40,905 nucleotides of DNA, taken from Paenibacillus cremeus. GTDB lineage: Bacteria; Bacillota; Bacilli; Paenibacillales; NBRC-103111. The stretch spans positions 1 to 40,905 of the forward strand of contig NZ_VNJI01000063.1 of NCBI RefSeq assembly GCF_007786445.1, given 5' to 3'. A model generated the notes under the pieces. That model saw nothing but the letters and a program-made list of their open reading frames with translations. It was not told where the DNA came from and made no database searches. This document shows, piece after piece, positions 16,629 through 24,421 of this stretch. Numbering within the stretch: position 1 is the stretch's first letter; the number at the start of each line of letters is the position of its first letter. Position numbers and translations under genes: made by a program.

Positions 16629-16661
16629 GGCATATCGCTTACGAGCGGTATGTCTTTTTTT
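16629..16661 (+). terminator. second leader terminator
   Basis: GGCATATCGCT pairs with AGCGGTATGTC (11 bp, two G-U; loop TACG), followed by seven T. It lies about 85 bases after the first terminator and 45 before the exporter start. No obvious competing antiterminator partner was found for it. Confidence 0.85.
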
Positions 16662-16705
16662 ATTCGTGATCTGTGATTTGTGAAAAAAGGAGTTGATTAT
16701 CCCCC

Positions 16706-18451
16706 ATGTTGATCGTATTAAAAAAATTACGCTGGTTTTTCGCCGCCCACTGGAAACGATATACCTCCGCCATCCTGCTGCTCACGCTCGTCGGCGTGCT
16801 CGATGTGATTCCGCCGAAGCTGATCGGCTACTCCATCGACGGCCTCCATCAAGGCACGCTGTCCGGGATGCAGCTGTACCGCGTGATCGCCTCCTGGGGA
16901 GCGCTGACAGTCGTCGGCTACTTGCTGACCTATGTTTGGATGTACCAGCTGTTCGGCGGCGCCTTCGTGCTGGAGCGCTCCCTGCGGTCGGGCTTCATGA
17001 AGCATCTGCTGCGGATGACGCCGACGTTCTACGAGCGCAACCGGACCGGAGACTTGATGGCGCGGGCGACGAACGATCTTCGCGCCGTGTCCGTGACGGC
17101 CGGCTTTGGGATTCTGACGCTGATCGATTCCAGCCTGTTCATGCTGACGATCCTGATCACCATGGCGTGTCTCATCAGCTGGAAGCTGACGCTCGCCTCT
17201 CTGCTGCCGCTGCCGGTCATGGCGATCTTGATGCAGCAGTTTGGCTCCCGCATTCACGAGCGCTTTACGGCGGCTCAGGACGCCTTCGGCGTGATGAACG
17301 ACCAGGTGCTGGAGACGATCGGCGGCGTGCGTGTCATCCGCGCTTTTGTGCAGGAGCACGCCAGCCAGAGCCGCTTCGGCAGCATTACCGCCGATGTGAA
17401 CGAGAAAAACACGCAGGTCGCCCGCATCGACGCCCTGTTCGAGCCCACCATCAAGGTGCTGGTCGGGATCAGCTACCTCATCGGCCTGTGCTACGGGGCG
17501 TATCTGGTGTTTCATTCCGAAATCACGCTCGGCGAGCTGGTTTCGTTCAACGTCTTTCTCGGCATGCTGATCTGGCCGATGTTCGCCATCGGCGAGCTGA
17601 TCAACATTATGCAGCGCGGCAATGCCTCGCTCGACCGCGTTAACGACACACTGGCGTATGCGCCGGACGTTGTAAGCCCTGCAGAGCCGGAACCGGTGGC
17701 GTCGCCGGAGCGAATCGTCTTCGACCGCCTCACCTTCCGTTACCCCGCTTCGACCACGGACAATTTGTCCGACCTCTCCCTCCTGCTGAAACGCGGGCAA
17801 ATGCTCGGCATCGTCGGACGGACCGGCAGCGGCAAGACGACGCTGCTGAGGCAGCTGCTGCGCGAGTATCCGCCTGCGGGTGCCGGATCGCTGACCATCG
17901 AGGGCGTCCCGGTCGACCGGCTGTCGCTCGATCAGCTGCACGGCTGGATCGGATATGTGCCGCAGCAGCCGGTGCTGTTCTCGAAGACGATCCGCGAGAA
18001 CATCCTGTTTGGCGGCCCGGAGGGCGCCGGCGAGGAGCAGCTGCAGCAGGCGCTGGAGCTGGCCTCCTTCGGCAAGGACGTCCAGTTTCTGCCGGACGGT
18101 CTGGAGACGCTGGTCGGCGAGAAGGGCGTCGCCCTCTCCGGCGGTCAGAAGCAGCGCGTGTCGATCGCCCGGGCGCTGATTGCCAATCCGGAAATTTTGC
18201 TGCTGGACGACGCCCTCTCCGCTGTGGATGCGAAGACCGAGGTCGAAATCCTGAGCGGCATCCGCCGGGAGCGTGCGGGCCGGACGACGCTGATCACGAC
18301 CCACCGGCTGTCTGCGGTGCAGCATGCCGATTGGATCATCGTGTTGGAGGACGGCCGTATCGTGGAGGAAGGAAGGCACGAGCAGCTGCTGCAGCTCGGC
18401 GGCTGGTACAAAGCGCAGTACGACCGGCAGCAGCTGGAAGCGGCGCTCTAA
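16706..18451 (+). CDS. bmrC: ABC exporter half-transporter, BmrC/YheI-like
   Basis: The 581-residue protein has an N-terminal six-helix ABC membrane domain (about 15-310) and a C-terminal NBD: Walker A GRTGSGKTT (371-379), Q-loop VPQQPVLF, signature LSGGQ (477-481), Walker B ILLLDD (497-502) and H-loop TTHRLS. Asp502 replaces the catalytic Glu, as in BmrC of B. subtilis, so one of the two ATP sites of the heterodimer would be degenerate. BmrCD exports multiple drugs. It sits 33 bases before the BmrD-like gene. AAAGGAG lies 13 bases from the ATG, again a long spacing. Expression is likely controlled by the leader upstream. Confidence 0.9.
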   Translation: MLIVLKKLRWFFAAHWKRYTSAILLLTLVGVLDVIPPKLIGYSIDGLHQGTLSGMQLYRVIASWGALTVVGYLLTYVWMYQLFGGAFVLERSLRSGFMKHLLRMTPTFYERNRTGDLMARATNDLRAVSVTAGFGILTLIDSSLFMLTILITMACLISWKLTLASLLPLPVMAILMQQFGSRIHERFTAAQDAFGVMNDQVLETIGGVRVIRAFVQEHASQSRFGSITADVNEKNTQVARIDALFEPTIKVLVGISYLIGLCYGAYLVFHSEITLGELVSFNVFLGMLIWPMFAIGELINIMQRGNASLDRVNDTLAYAPDVVSPAEPEPVASPERIVFDRLTFRYPASTTDNLSDLSLLLKRGQMLGIVGRTGSGKTTLLRQLLREYPPAGAGSLTIEGVPVDRLSLDQLHGWIGYVPQQPVLFSKTIRENILFGGPEGAGEEQLQQALELASFGKDVQFLPDGLETLVGEKGVALSGGQKQRVSIARALIANPEILLLDDALSAVDAKTEVEILSGIRRERAGRTTLITTHRLSAVQHADWIIVLEDGRIVEEGRHEQLLQLGGWYKAQYDRQQLEAAL

Positions 18452-18484
18452 ACTTTTTAAAGAAATGTAGGTGAATATTTCACT

Positions 18485-20572
18485 ATGACTGCTAGGAAGA
18501 AAAACACAGGCCTGCGCCTGTTTCAATATGCGTTGTTGTTTCGAAGGCCGATTCTGCTTGCTCTCGTGCTGCTGTCGCTCGCCGTCTGCGCCGAGCTTGC
18601 GGGTCCGTACATTGCGAAGCAGATGATCGACCGTAACATTCTTGGGATTGAGTACCCTTGGTATGAGACCGCCGGAGCTGGTGAGAATCAGGATAAGAAT
18701 GCTGTCTTGTATGACGGCAAACGGTACAAACGAGCGGACCATTGGAAAGCTGATGAAGCCAAGGGGCCGGAGGTGCGCGTGCTGCAGGTGGGACGCAGCT
18801 ATTATTTTGTGGGGGAGCCGCTTCGATTTGACGGCACGCGCAGTGTGAACGGCGGTGTACTGACTGTGAGCACTAGCGGACAGCAGGCCGATTACTCCGT
18901 GCAGAAGCTGAGTCTGGAGGAGCTGTATGCCTTTTACCGGCCGGAGTTTCGAACGCTGCTCCTGCTCGCGGCCAGCTGCTTTGGGCTGATCGTGCTAAGC
19001 GCCTTGTTTACGTATGGGCAGCGGTATTTGCTGCAAACGTCCGCCAACCGGATCATCGCCCGGATGCGAACCGACGTGTTCGCCCATGTCCAGCGGCTGC
19101 CGATCCACTACTTTGATAACCTCCCCGCCGGCAAAGTCGTCTCCCGGATCACCAACGATACGGAATCCGTCCGGGAGCTGTATGTCGCGGTGCTGGCGAA
19201 CTTTTTTTCCGGTACGATCTACATGATCGCCATCCTCGGCGCCTTGTTCCTGCTCGATGCCCGTCTTGCGCTGCTCGCGCTGCCGATGCTGCCGATCACC
19301 TATGTGTGGATTATCGTGTACCGACGTTTTGCCGCCAAGTATAACCATGAGATTCGCTCACGGCTTTCCGACATTAACGCCATGATCAATGAAGCGATTC
19401 AGGGGCTGCCGATCATCCGGGCCTTCCGCCGCCAAACGCATACACAGGAGGAATTCAAGCGGCTCAATCGGGAGCATTTCGCGTTTCAAAATAAGCTGCT
19501 CAGCCTCAATTCCATTACCTCGCACAATCTGGTGAACGTGTTTCGCAATGTGATTTTTATCAGCGTGATCTGGCTGTTCGGCGCCGGCTGGCTAGGGACG
19601 CTGGTGACCGTGGGCGTGCTCTACGCATTCGTGGATTATATGAACCGCATGTTTCAGCCGATTGTCGGGATTGTCAACCAGCTGAGCAACCTCGAAACGG
19701 CGATGGTGTCTGCCGAGCGGGTATTCGAGCTGCTGGACGAGGATGGCACCGATGTGGCGACCGGCCGGCTTGAGCGCTACCGCGGCGATGTATCGTTCGA
19801 AGGCGTCCACTTCGCCTACAAAGCTGACGAAAAGGTGCTAAAGGACATCACCTTCGGGGCAAAGCAAGGGGAGACCGTAGCGCTCGTCGGCCATACCGGC
19901 TCCGGCAAAAGCTCGATTCTGAACCTGCTGTTCCGCTTCTACGACCCGCAGCAGGGCTGCATTCGGATCGACGGGCGAGATATCCGCGACATCCCAAGAC
20001 AGCTGCTCCGCCAGCATATGGGCATCGTGCTGCAGGATCCGTTCCTGTTCACCGGCACGATCGCCTCGAACGTTAGCCTTGACGACCCGGCTATTTCCCG
20101 GTAAAAGGTGGAGCAAGCGCTGCGCGACGTCGGCGCCTACGATATGTTCGCCGCCCTGCCGGGAGGCCTTGACGAGCCGGTCATCGAAAAAGGCAGCACA
20201 CTGTCCGCCGGCCAGCGGCAGCTCATCTCCTTCGCGCGGGCGCTGGCCTTCGATCCGGCGATTCTGATCCTGGACGAAGCGACCGCCAGCATCGACACCG
20301 AGACCGAAGCGGTCATCCAAGCCGCGTTGGAGGTGCTGAAGAAAGGCCGTACCACCTTCGTCATCGCCCACCGGCTGTCGACCATCAAGAACGCGGACCA
20401 AATTCTGGTCCTCGACCACGGGCGGATCGTGGAGCGCGGCAGCCACGATACACTAATGCAGCTCCGCGGCCGGTACCACCAGATGTACCGCCTCCAGGCA
20501 GGCGAGACGATCACAGCTGCCGAAGCCAGTGCACCAGCAGCCGCTCCCGCGGCGAGAAAAGCGCTCGCTTAG
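18485..20572 (+). pseudogene. bmrD: ABC exporter half-transporter, BmrD/YheH-like, interrupted by in-frame TAA
   Basis: One continuous frame of 696 codons is broken only by TAA at 20102-20104 (codon 540). The first 539 residues hold the membrane domain, an extracellular insertion between helices 1 and 2 (about residues 53-155, also known in BmrD), Walker A GHTGSGKSS (469-477) and the Q-loop (Gln517). The signature LSAGQ, Walker B ILILDEA with the catalytic Glu, and H-loop IAHRLS are all after the stop (20105-20572). A truncated product could not hydrolyse ATP. GTG 20108 lies just after the stop and could restart translation, but no clear ribosome site precedes it. The stop could arise from GAA by one base change; a sequence error or readthrough are alternatives. 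The ATG has AGGTGA about 10 bases upstream. Confidence 0.85.
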
Positions 20573-20613
20573 CGAAGCTGGCTGGCTCATCGCGATCAGA
20601 CACGCTAACTTCA

Positions 20614-20664
20614 AAACCCAGCCTCTGTCCATTGAGAGCATCTCATGGTCACGAGGCTGGGTTT
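20614..20664. terminator. long hairpin ending the exporter operon
   Basis: AAACCCAGCCTC pairs perfectly with GAGGCTGGGTTT (12 bp). The loop holds a further CCAT/ATGG stem. The T-run is weak (GTTTCCTATTTTC). It lies between convergent genes and may serve both. Confidence 0.7.
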
Positions 20665-20682
20665 CCTATTTTCATCGCGCCT

Positions 20683-21225
20683 CTAATCTCGGCTAATCTC
20701 CGCCAGCTTCAAAACCGTGTCCCAGTTCCGCGTAGTCGCAGCGGCCCCCAGCTTCTTCTCCAGAAACGTATTGGAGAACTGCGACCGGCCATAGTTTCCA
20801 CGGCAAAGCACATACACGTCCTTGCCACGAACCTGGAAATCGTCCACCTCGTTTCGATAGGACTCCAGCTTCTGAATCGCCTCCAGCGCAGGCGGCTGGG
20901 CCAAAAACGTAACATACACCTTCTCGCCCTCCCGCAGCTGGCTCACCTCAAAAGGACAAACCCGGATCGCCTCTTCAAGCTCCGTCAGCGATCGGACGAT
21001 CACGGGCACCGCATAGCCCAGCGCCTGCTTCAGCATGTCCTCAATCGACGCACGAAGCTGCTCGGCGTCCGTCTCCGCCGCATCAAACATCACATTGCCG
21101 CTTTGAATGTACGTTCGCACGTGATGGAATGGCATGGACTCGAACATCGCCTTCAGTGCATCCATCTTTATGATCTTTTGCCCGCTGACATTAATGCCGC
21201 GCAGCAATGCAATATACTGGAGCAT
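20683..21225 (-). CDS. DUF1697 family protein
   Basis: The 180-residue protein begins MLQYIALLRGINVSGQKIIK, the characteristic start of DUF1697, and contains VRTYIQSGNVMFDA and RNWDTVLKL, also typical. The family's function is not known. ATG 21225 is chosen because GCGAGGG is upstream and the length then fits the family; the frame remains open 47 codons further upstream without a likely start. It is a single-gene unit convergent with the ABC exporter. Confidence 0.88.
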   Translation of the reverse strand: MLQYIALLRGINVSGQKIIKMDALKAMFESMPFHHVRTYIQSGNVMFDAAETDAEQLRASIEDMLKQALGYAVPVIVRSLTELEEAIRVCPFEVSQLREGEKVYVTFLAQPPALEAIQKLESYRNEVDDFQVRGKDVYVLCRGNYGRSQFSNTFLEKKLGAAATTRNWDTVLKLAEISRD

Positions 21226-21380
21226 GATATCCCTCGCTTCACACCTTACGACTTTTGCCGATAAAATAAGCTTTTCCACTTTGTTTGGCGAACGCTGACT
21301 ACCTTTGTCACCCTTGCAGGGGAATGGATTTTGGCAGCGAATATTTTCTTCAAAATGATTCTTCAAGGAGGTTGAAGACG

Positions 21381-22004
21381 ATGTATACGACGAGGGAAGC
21401 CGCCCAAGCCTTGAATGTCAGCCCCACAACAATTAAGCGGTGGGCATCTCATTTTCAAAGCCGGTTTTCAAAGGATGACCAGGGACATTATGTCTTCACG
21501 GATCACGACCTGGAGGCGCTCAACTTTATTAAAGAGCAGCTGGAAAAACGGCAGATCCTAAGCCAAATCGTCCTGGAGGAGGACCAAAGCCTCGCCGCCA
21601 CTCCTTCCGCTGTTTCTCCATCACCAGCGCTATCGCCCGTTCCGCCGTCCGCTCCGGCAGCATCCACAGCCGTCCAAGCATCCGAACCCCAATCCGCAGC
21701 CATTCATCCTCCCAACCCTGCACCGCAGCTGAACGACGCACTCCGTGAGCTTACAAGACGGCTTACCCGAGTGGAATACAGCCTGTCGCAAAAAGCCGAA
21801 GATGTCGTCACCCTGCAAATTCTGGAGCACCGCAATGAAATCGATGAATTGTCCAAGCAGGTCAAAATCCTGTCTCAAAGCCTGGAAGGCATGCAACGAT
21901 CGTTAACGTCCCTCCTTCATCAGGCCGAAGTCGCCGCCTCGATCGCCTCGATGCCCAAACCGCCCAAGCGCAAAAGCATGCTGGCGAGCCTGTTCCAGCT
22001 ATGA
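21381..22004 (+). CDS. MerR-type DNA-binding protein with coiled coil (RacA-like)
   Basis: The 207-residue protein has an N-terminal MerR-like HTH (YTTREAAQALNVSPTTIKRW), a Pro/Ala/Ser-rich linker (about residues 75-120), a predicted coiled coil with heptad Leu/Ile/Val spacing (about 125-185) and a basic C-terminus (PKPPKRKSMLASLFQL). The order resembles RacA, which anchors the chromosome to the cell pole in sporulating Bacillus, rather than a ligand-sensing MerR regulator. AAGGAGG precedes ATG 21381 by 9 bases. RacA identity is an inference from architecture only. Confidence 0.7.
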   Translation: MYTTREAAQALNVSPTTIKRWASHFQSRFSKDDQGHYVFTDHDLEALNFIKEQLEKRQILSQIVLEEDQSLAATPSAVSPSPALSPVPPSAPAASTAVQASEPQSAAIHPPNPAPQLNDALRELTRRLTRVEYSLSQKAEDVVTLQILEHRNEIDELSKQVKILSQSLEGMQRSLTSLLHQAEVAASIASMPKPPKRKSMLASLFQL

Positions 22005-22028
22005 TCTCAAAACAACATCCCAAGTCCT

Positions 22029-22079
22029 AAGCCCATGTTCCACTGGCCTCCCCATCGAAACATGGGCTTAAACATTTGG
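22029..22079. terminator. hairpin between convergent genes
   Basis: AAGCCCATGTT pairs with AACATGGGCTT (11 bp) across a 29-base loop. T-runs are poor on both strands, so termination is plausible but not certain. Confidence 0.5.
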
Positions 22080-22094
22080 CGCCAGCAGCAGCCG

Positions 22095-23204
22095 CTATTT
22101 ACGCTTACTCTGCAAATCCAACAAATATAAATTGCCCCGATCCTTCTCCTTAAAGTCCGTACAAAACGCGATATACCGGTCATCATTACTAAAGCACGGA
22201 TGAGCATGAACAAAATTCGACTTCATACTGGACTGGTGCCGGAAAATCGGCTCAAAATCGGCTTCCCCCTTCGATGCATCCACGTGCAGCAGGCTGAGGA
22301 AATCGTTCCCGTCCGTGACGGTCATCTGCAGGTTATTCGACATGCTGCTGTGACCCGCCTGCAGCCCTCGCAGGCACTGATAATACGTGTCGTCCGTTCC
22401 ATCCAAATTCATGGATCCCCAGGTATGGCCGATATTTTTGAACTTCTCATGCTTATCGATCTTGAAAAACTTCCCGTGATACGCAATCCGTTTCCCATCC
22501 GGAGTATAATACTCATGCGTCCGATGCTCGTTCGGCTGCTCTGAGCCCAGCGCGCCCCCCTTTGTGCCGTCCAAATTCGTATGCCAGATCCGATGATTCG
22601 TGGAAAAAAACCCCCGCGCGCAAAAAATTACATGATCCGGGTCCGTCGGACTGCACTGAATATGGTCGATCTCGAAGCTGCGATCCAGGATTCGGCTCCA
22701 TTCGCCGGTAGCCAAATGGATTTTGAACATCCGGAACAGCTCGATGGTACGTTCATCCTGATCGTTGCCGAGATACGAGTAAGGAAACCTATAGCTCGAA
22801 AGCAAGTAGGCGCCGTCACAGGTAACCGCAATGGACGCACACTTATGGGAAGCCTTGTAAATCAGCTTTTGCTCGAAGGTCTTGATATGTACGCTTTTCA
22901 TTTGCCGCCCGTTCGTGTAGTACAGCGTGTCCCTCGGCTTATCGAAGTAAGCATGTGAAATGTGAATTCCATGTTCATCCGTCAGCTGAGTGTACGTCCC
23001 CTCCAAAAACCGCAGCAAATAAAAATTTTCCACCCCGTCGCGAACAGCCGATATGACCATGCTCTCGTTGTCGCTGCAAAAGCAGTTGCTCGTAAAATAC
23101 ATAATCCGGTTGCCGTCCTGCTCCAGCGGTTGAATCACGGTATAGCCGAATTCCGGATCGGTCCACTGGGTAACCTGTCCTGTAAACGATTGCCCGACAG
23201 CCAT
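22095..23204 (-). CDS. oligogalacturonate lyase family protein (PL22-like)
   Basis: The 369-residue protein has repeated beta-propeller-like units and the motifs expected of the Ogl/PL22 family: CSPTDPDHVIFCARGFF, EHRTHEYYTPDGKRIAYHG (His230) and FVHAHPCFSNDDRYIAF (His333/His335). In PL22 enzymes several His residues hold the metal that cleaves unsaturated digalacturonate. No signal peptide is seen, consistent with intracellular processing of imported pectin fragments. ATG 23204 follows GAGGGGG by six bases. The GH88 hydrolase and LacI regulator 2.2 kb downstream fit a pectin or rhamnogalacturonan theme, although not in one operon. Confidence 0.78.
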   Translation of the reverse strand: MAVGQSFTGQVTQWTDPEFGYTVIQPLEQDGNRIMYFTSNCFCSDNESMVISAVRDGVENFYLLRFLEGTYTQLTDEHGIHISHAYFDKPRDTLYYTNGRQMKSVHIKTFEQKLIYKASHKCASIAVTCDGAYLLSSYRFPYSYLGNDQDERTIELFRMFKIHLATGEWSRILDRSFEIDHIQCSPTDPDHVIFCARGFFSTNHRIWHTNLDGTKGGALGSEQPNEHRTHEYYTPDGKRIAYHGKFFKIDKHEKFKNIGHTWGSMNLDGTDDTYYQCLRGLQAGHSSMSNNLQMTVTDGNDFLSLLHVDASKGEADFEPIFRHQSSMKSNFVHAHPCFSNDDRYIAFCTDFKEKDRGNLYLLDLQSKRK

Positions 23205-23294
23205 GGTGCGCCCCCTCATTGATAAATGATCAAGTACGAATTCCCCTTCTCCTCCGGTCTCTTTTTCAGTGATCTCTTTTACCGAATTGACTTG

Positions 23295-23324
23295 ATTATA
23301 GCAACAGCTGGGATTGTCTTACAA
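23295..23324 (-). promoter_or_regulatory. promoter of the PL22-like gene
   Basis: On the minus strand, TTGTAA (23319-23324) and TATAAT (23295-23300) are separated by 18 bp. The start codon is about 90 bases further on. Confidence 0.5.
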
Positions 23325-23353
23325 TAAGCACATCCCCGAGCTCCTCTGCATTT

Positions 23354-23373
23354 TATATAGTAGAAGCTATATA
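23354..23373. promoter_or_regulatory. inverted repeat upstream of a small gene
   Basis: TATATAG-TAGAAG-CTATATA: perfect 7-bp arms, six-base centre, ending 18 bases before the ATG of the 81-residue gene. It may be an operator or a weak RNA hairpin near the ribosome site. Confidence 0.5.
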
Positions 23374-23391
23374 GAAACGAGGTGATCGGAC

Positions 23392-23637
23392 ATGGCCGGT
23401 CCCAAAGCTGTACGCCGTCCTCCCGATTTAGTTTTGATCCGTTGGACGGGTTCCCCGCGCCGCATTGCTGCGTTTCGCATCATCGGCAGCGCAGACCCTT
23501 GCCGCAGTACGCTCGTAATCGGCGGCCTGCTTAGCCGTGCTTTAGGCTGCTTTTTAGACGACTTTCGAATCGTCTACCAAAAGCAAACCTCCGTCGGTAA
23601 CGGCTATTTACTGCTTCAGCGCTTTCGAAATGTTTAA
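23392..23637 (+). CDS. small basic protein of unknown function (81 aa)
   Basis: The ORF starts with ATG after GAGGTGATCGGAC and ends just before a good terminator, so it forms a complete short unit. The protein is basic (many Arg) with a modestly hydrophobic central part (STLVIGGLLSRALGCFL) and two Cys. It lacks a recognisable domain or signal peptide. The inverted repeat upstream suggests specific control. I do not recognise the family; a non-coding RNA role cannot be excluded. Confidence 0.5.
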   Translation: MAGPKAVRRPPDLVLIRWTGSPRRIAAFRIIGSADPCRSTLVIGGLLSRALGCFLDDFRIVYQKQTSVGNGYLLLQRFRNV

Positions 23638-23640
23638 TTA

Positions 23641-23674
23641 GGGGCAGCGATCGAACTCGAACTGCTCCTTTTTT
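23641..23674 (+). terminator. intrinsic terminator of the 81-aa gene
   Basis: GGGGCAG pairs with CTGCTCC (one G-U) across a 14-base loop, followed by six T, starting just after the stop codon. Confidence 0.75.
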
Positions 23675-23700
23675 ATTTCTGCGAAGGAACGATGAAAACA

Positions 23701-23738
23701 CCAAAAGAGCACCGGCTCTTATGCCGATGCTCTTTTGG
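23701..23738. terminator. bidirectional terminator between two small genes
   Basis: A 16-bp stem with one mismatch: CCAAAAGAGCACCGGC against GCCGATGCTCTTTTGG, loop TCTTAT. Both strands have T-runs in the stem base. It lies 10 bases after the stop of the convergent secreted-protein gene. Confidence 0.85.
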
Positions 23739-23748
23739 GCTTCTTATC

Positions 23749-24021
23749 TTAGGATTTTAGCAATATGGAGCCTGCTGGTAATGCCGTACCCTTATCGACC
23801 GCAACGACTCCGATGCCAGGGATAAACACGACCCTTGTATCATCGCTAACATGAGTATAGGTACCAGGAACATAAAGGCCATGGATTAAGGTGTTCGTTA
23901 TGCCATCGATTACAGTGTAAGGGGGTGGATTTCCCGTCTCGGTTGCGGCGTATATGGCACTCGGAGCCATTAAGCTTGAACACGCGACAAGCAAAAACAA
24001 TTTTGCTTTCAAGGATTTCAT
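23749..24021 (-). CDS. small predicted secreted protein (90 aa)
   Basis: The 90-residue protein has a clear signal peptide: MKSLKAK, a hydrophobic stretch LFLLVACSSLMA, and a likely cleavage site after SAIYA (about residue 25). The mature part, about 65 residues, is rich in Thr, Val, Gly and Pro (PPPYTVIDG, YVPGTYTHV) with no Cys, suggesting a small beta-rich exported protein. GGGAGTG lies upstream at a workable distance. I do not recognise the family. Confidence 0.65.
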   Translation of the reverse strand: MKSLKAKLFLLVACSSLMAPSAIYAATETGNPPPYTVIDGITNTLIHGLYVPGTYTHVSDDTRVVFIPGIGVVAVDKGTALPAGSILLKS

Positions 24022-24098
24022 ACTCCATCACACTCCCAACGGTAAGATTGGATGTAACTATACAGATCTTATGTTATTTTTTGGGAAAATAGTCGCAT

Positions 24099-24129
24099 AA
24101 AAAAGAGGCCCTCCAACGGGGAGGGCCTT
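24099..24129 (-). terminator. intrinsic terminator without an assigned gene
   Basis: On the minus strand, AGGCCCTCC pairs with GGAGGGCCT (9 bp, five-base loop CCGTT), followed by six T. No convincing coding sequence lies upstream on this strand, so it implies a short non-coding or very short coding transcript from the repeat region. Confidence 0.8.
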
Positions 24130-24253
24130 AAGGTGTATATATTAAAAAGGGGGTCTTGTTGGTTATCATAGCTTAGAAACATGTTAAAACCGTAACAGTA
24201 ATATTTCAATTGTGTAACATTTTTGAAAGCGCTACTCATTTGTACACCCTCCA

Positions 24254-24345
24254 CTCGAAAATCGATGATAAACCTTCTCAAACGAATGAAAATACCTCTC
24301 AAACCATTGAAAAACCCTCTCAAATTCCTGAAAATCGCTCTCAAT
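24254..24345. repeat. array of 21-bp phased direct repeats upstream of the CDF gene
   Basis: CTCAAA-type boxes start at 24277, 24298, 24319 and 24340 (last one CTCAAT), exactly 21 bp apart. TGAAAA-type boxes start at 24266 (TGATAA), 24287, 24308 and 24329, also 21 bp apart. The bases between them vary. A degenerate CTCGAAAA at 24254 may be a fifth unit. The array ends 8 bp before the -35 box of the CDF gene. Two helical turns per unit would place all boxes on one DNA face, as in cooperative protein binding. Confidence 0.75.
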
Positions 24346-24353
24346 TAAAGTAT

Positions 24354-24382
24354 TTGCTAAAATTCAGACCTTGACGTACAAT
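24354..24382 (+). promoter_or_regulatory. promoter of the CDF transporter gene
   Basis: TTGCTA (24354-24359) and TACAAT (24377-24382) are separated by 17 bp, right after the repeat array and about 40 bases before the ATG. Confidence 0.65.
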
Positions 24383-24421
24383 AGCGTTGCAAGAGATTCA
24401 TGGAAAGGTCAGGTGAAAGCA

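Larger units (their letters stand above)
24022..24421. other. 400-base intergenic region with terminator, repeat array and promoter
   Basis: No gene is supported here. From left to right it holds a minus-strand terminator (24099-24129), a possible minus-strand start (ATG 24239 behind GGAGGG) whose frame runs through that terminator, the 21-bp repeat array (24254-24345) and the CDF promoter (24354-24382). Confidence 0.6.

Noticed and set aside
16693..17643. Plus-strand frame overlapping the start of the BmrC-like gene
   Set aside because: It is a shifted frame with Arg/Ala-rich shadow composition; the BmrC frame holds all ABC motifs.
16727..18742. A 671-codon open frame on the minus strand across the BmrC-like gene
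   Set aside because: It lies opposite a well-supported ABC transporter gene, is full of Arg, Gln and His as GC-rich shadow frames are, has no domain and no ribosome site.
24069..24344. Minus-strand frame of 91 codons with Leu-Arg heptads
   Set aside because: Its TTG start directly follows a stop, has no ribosome site, and the frame passes through a strong terminator; the heptads are explained by the 21-bp DNA repeat.
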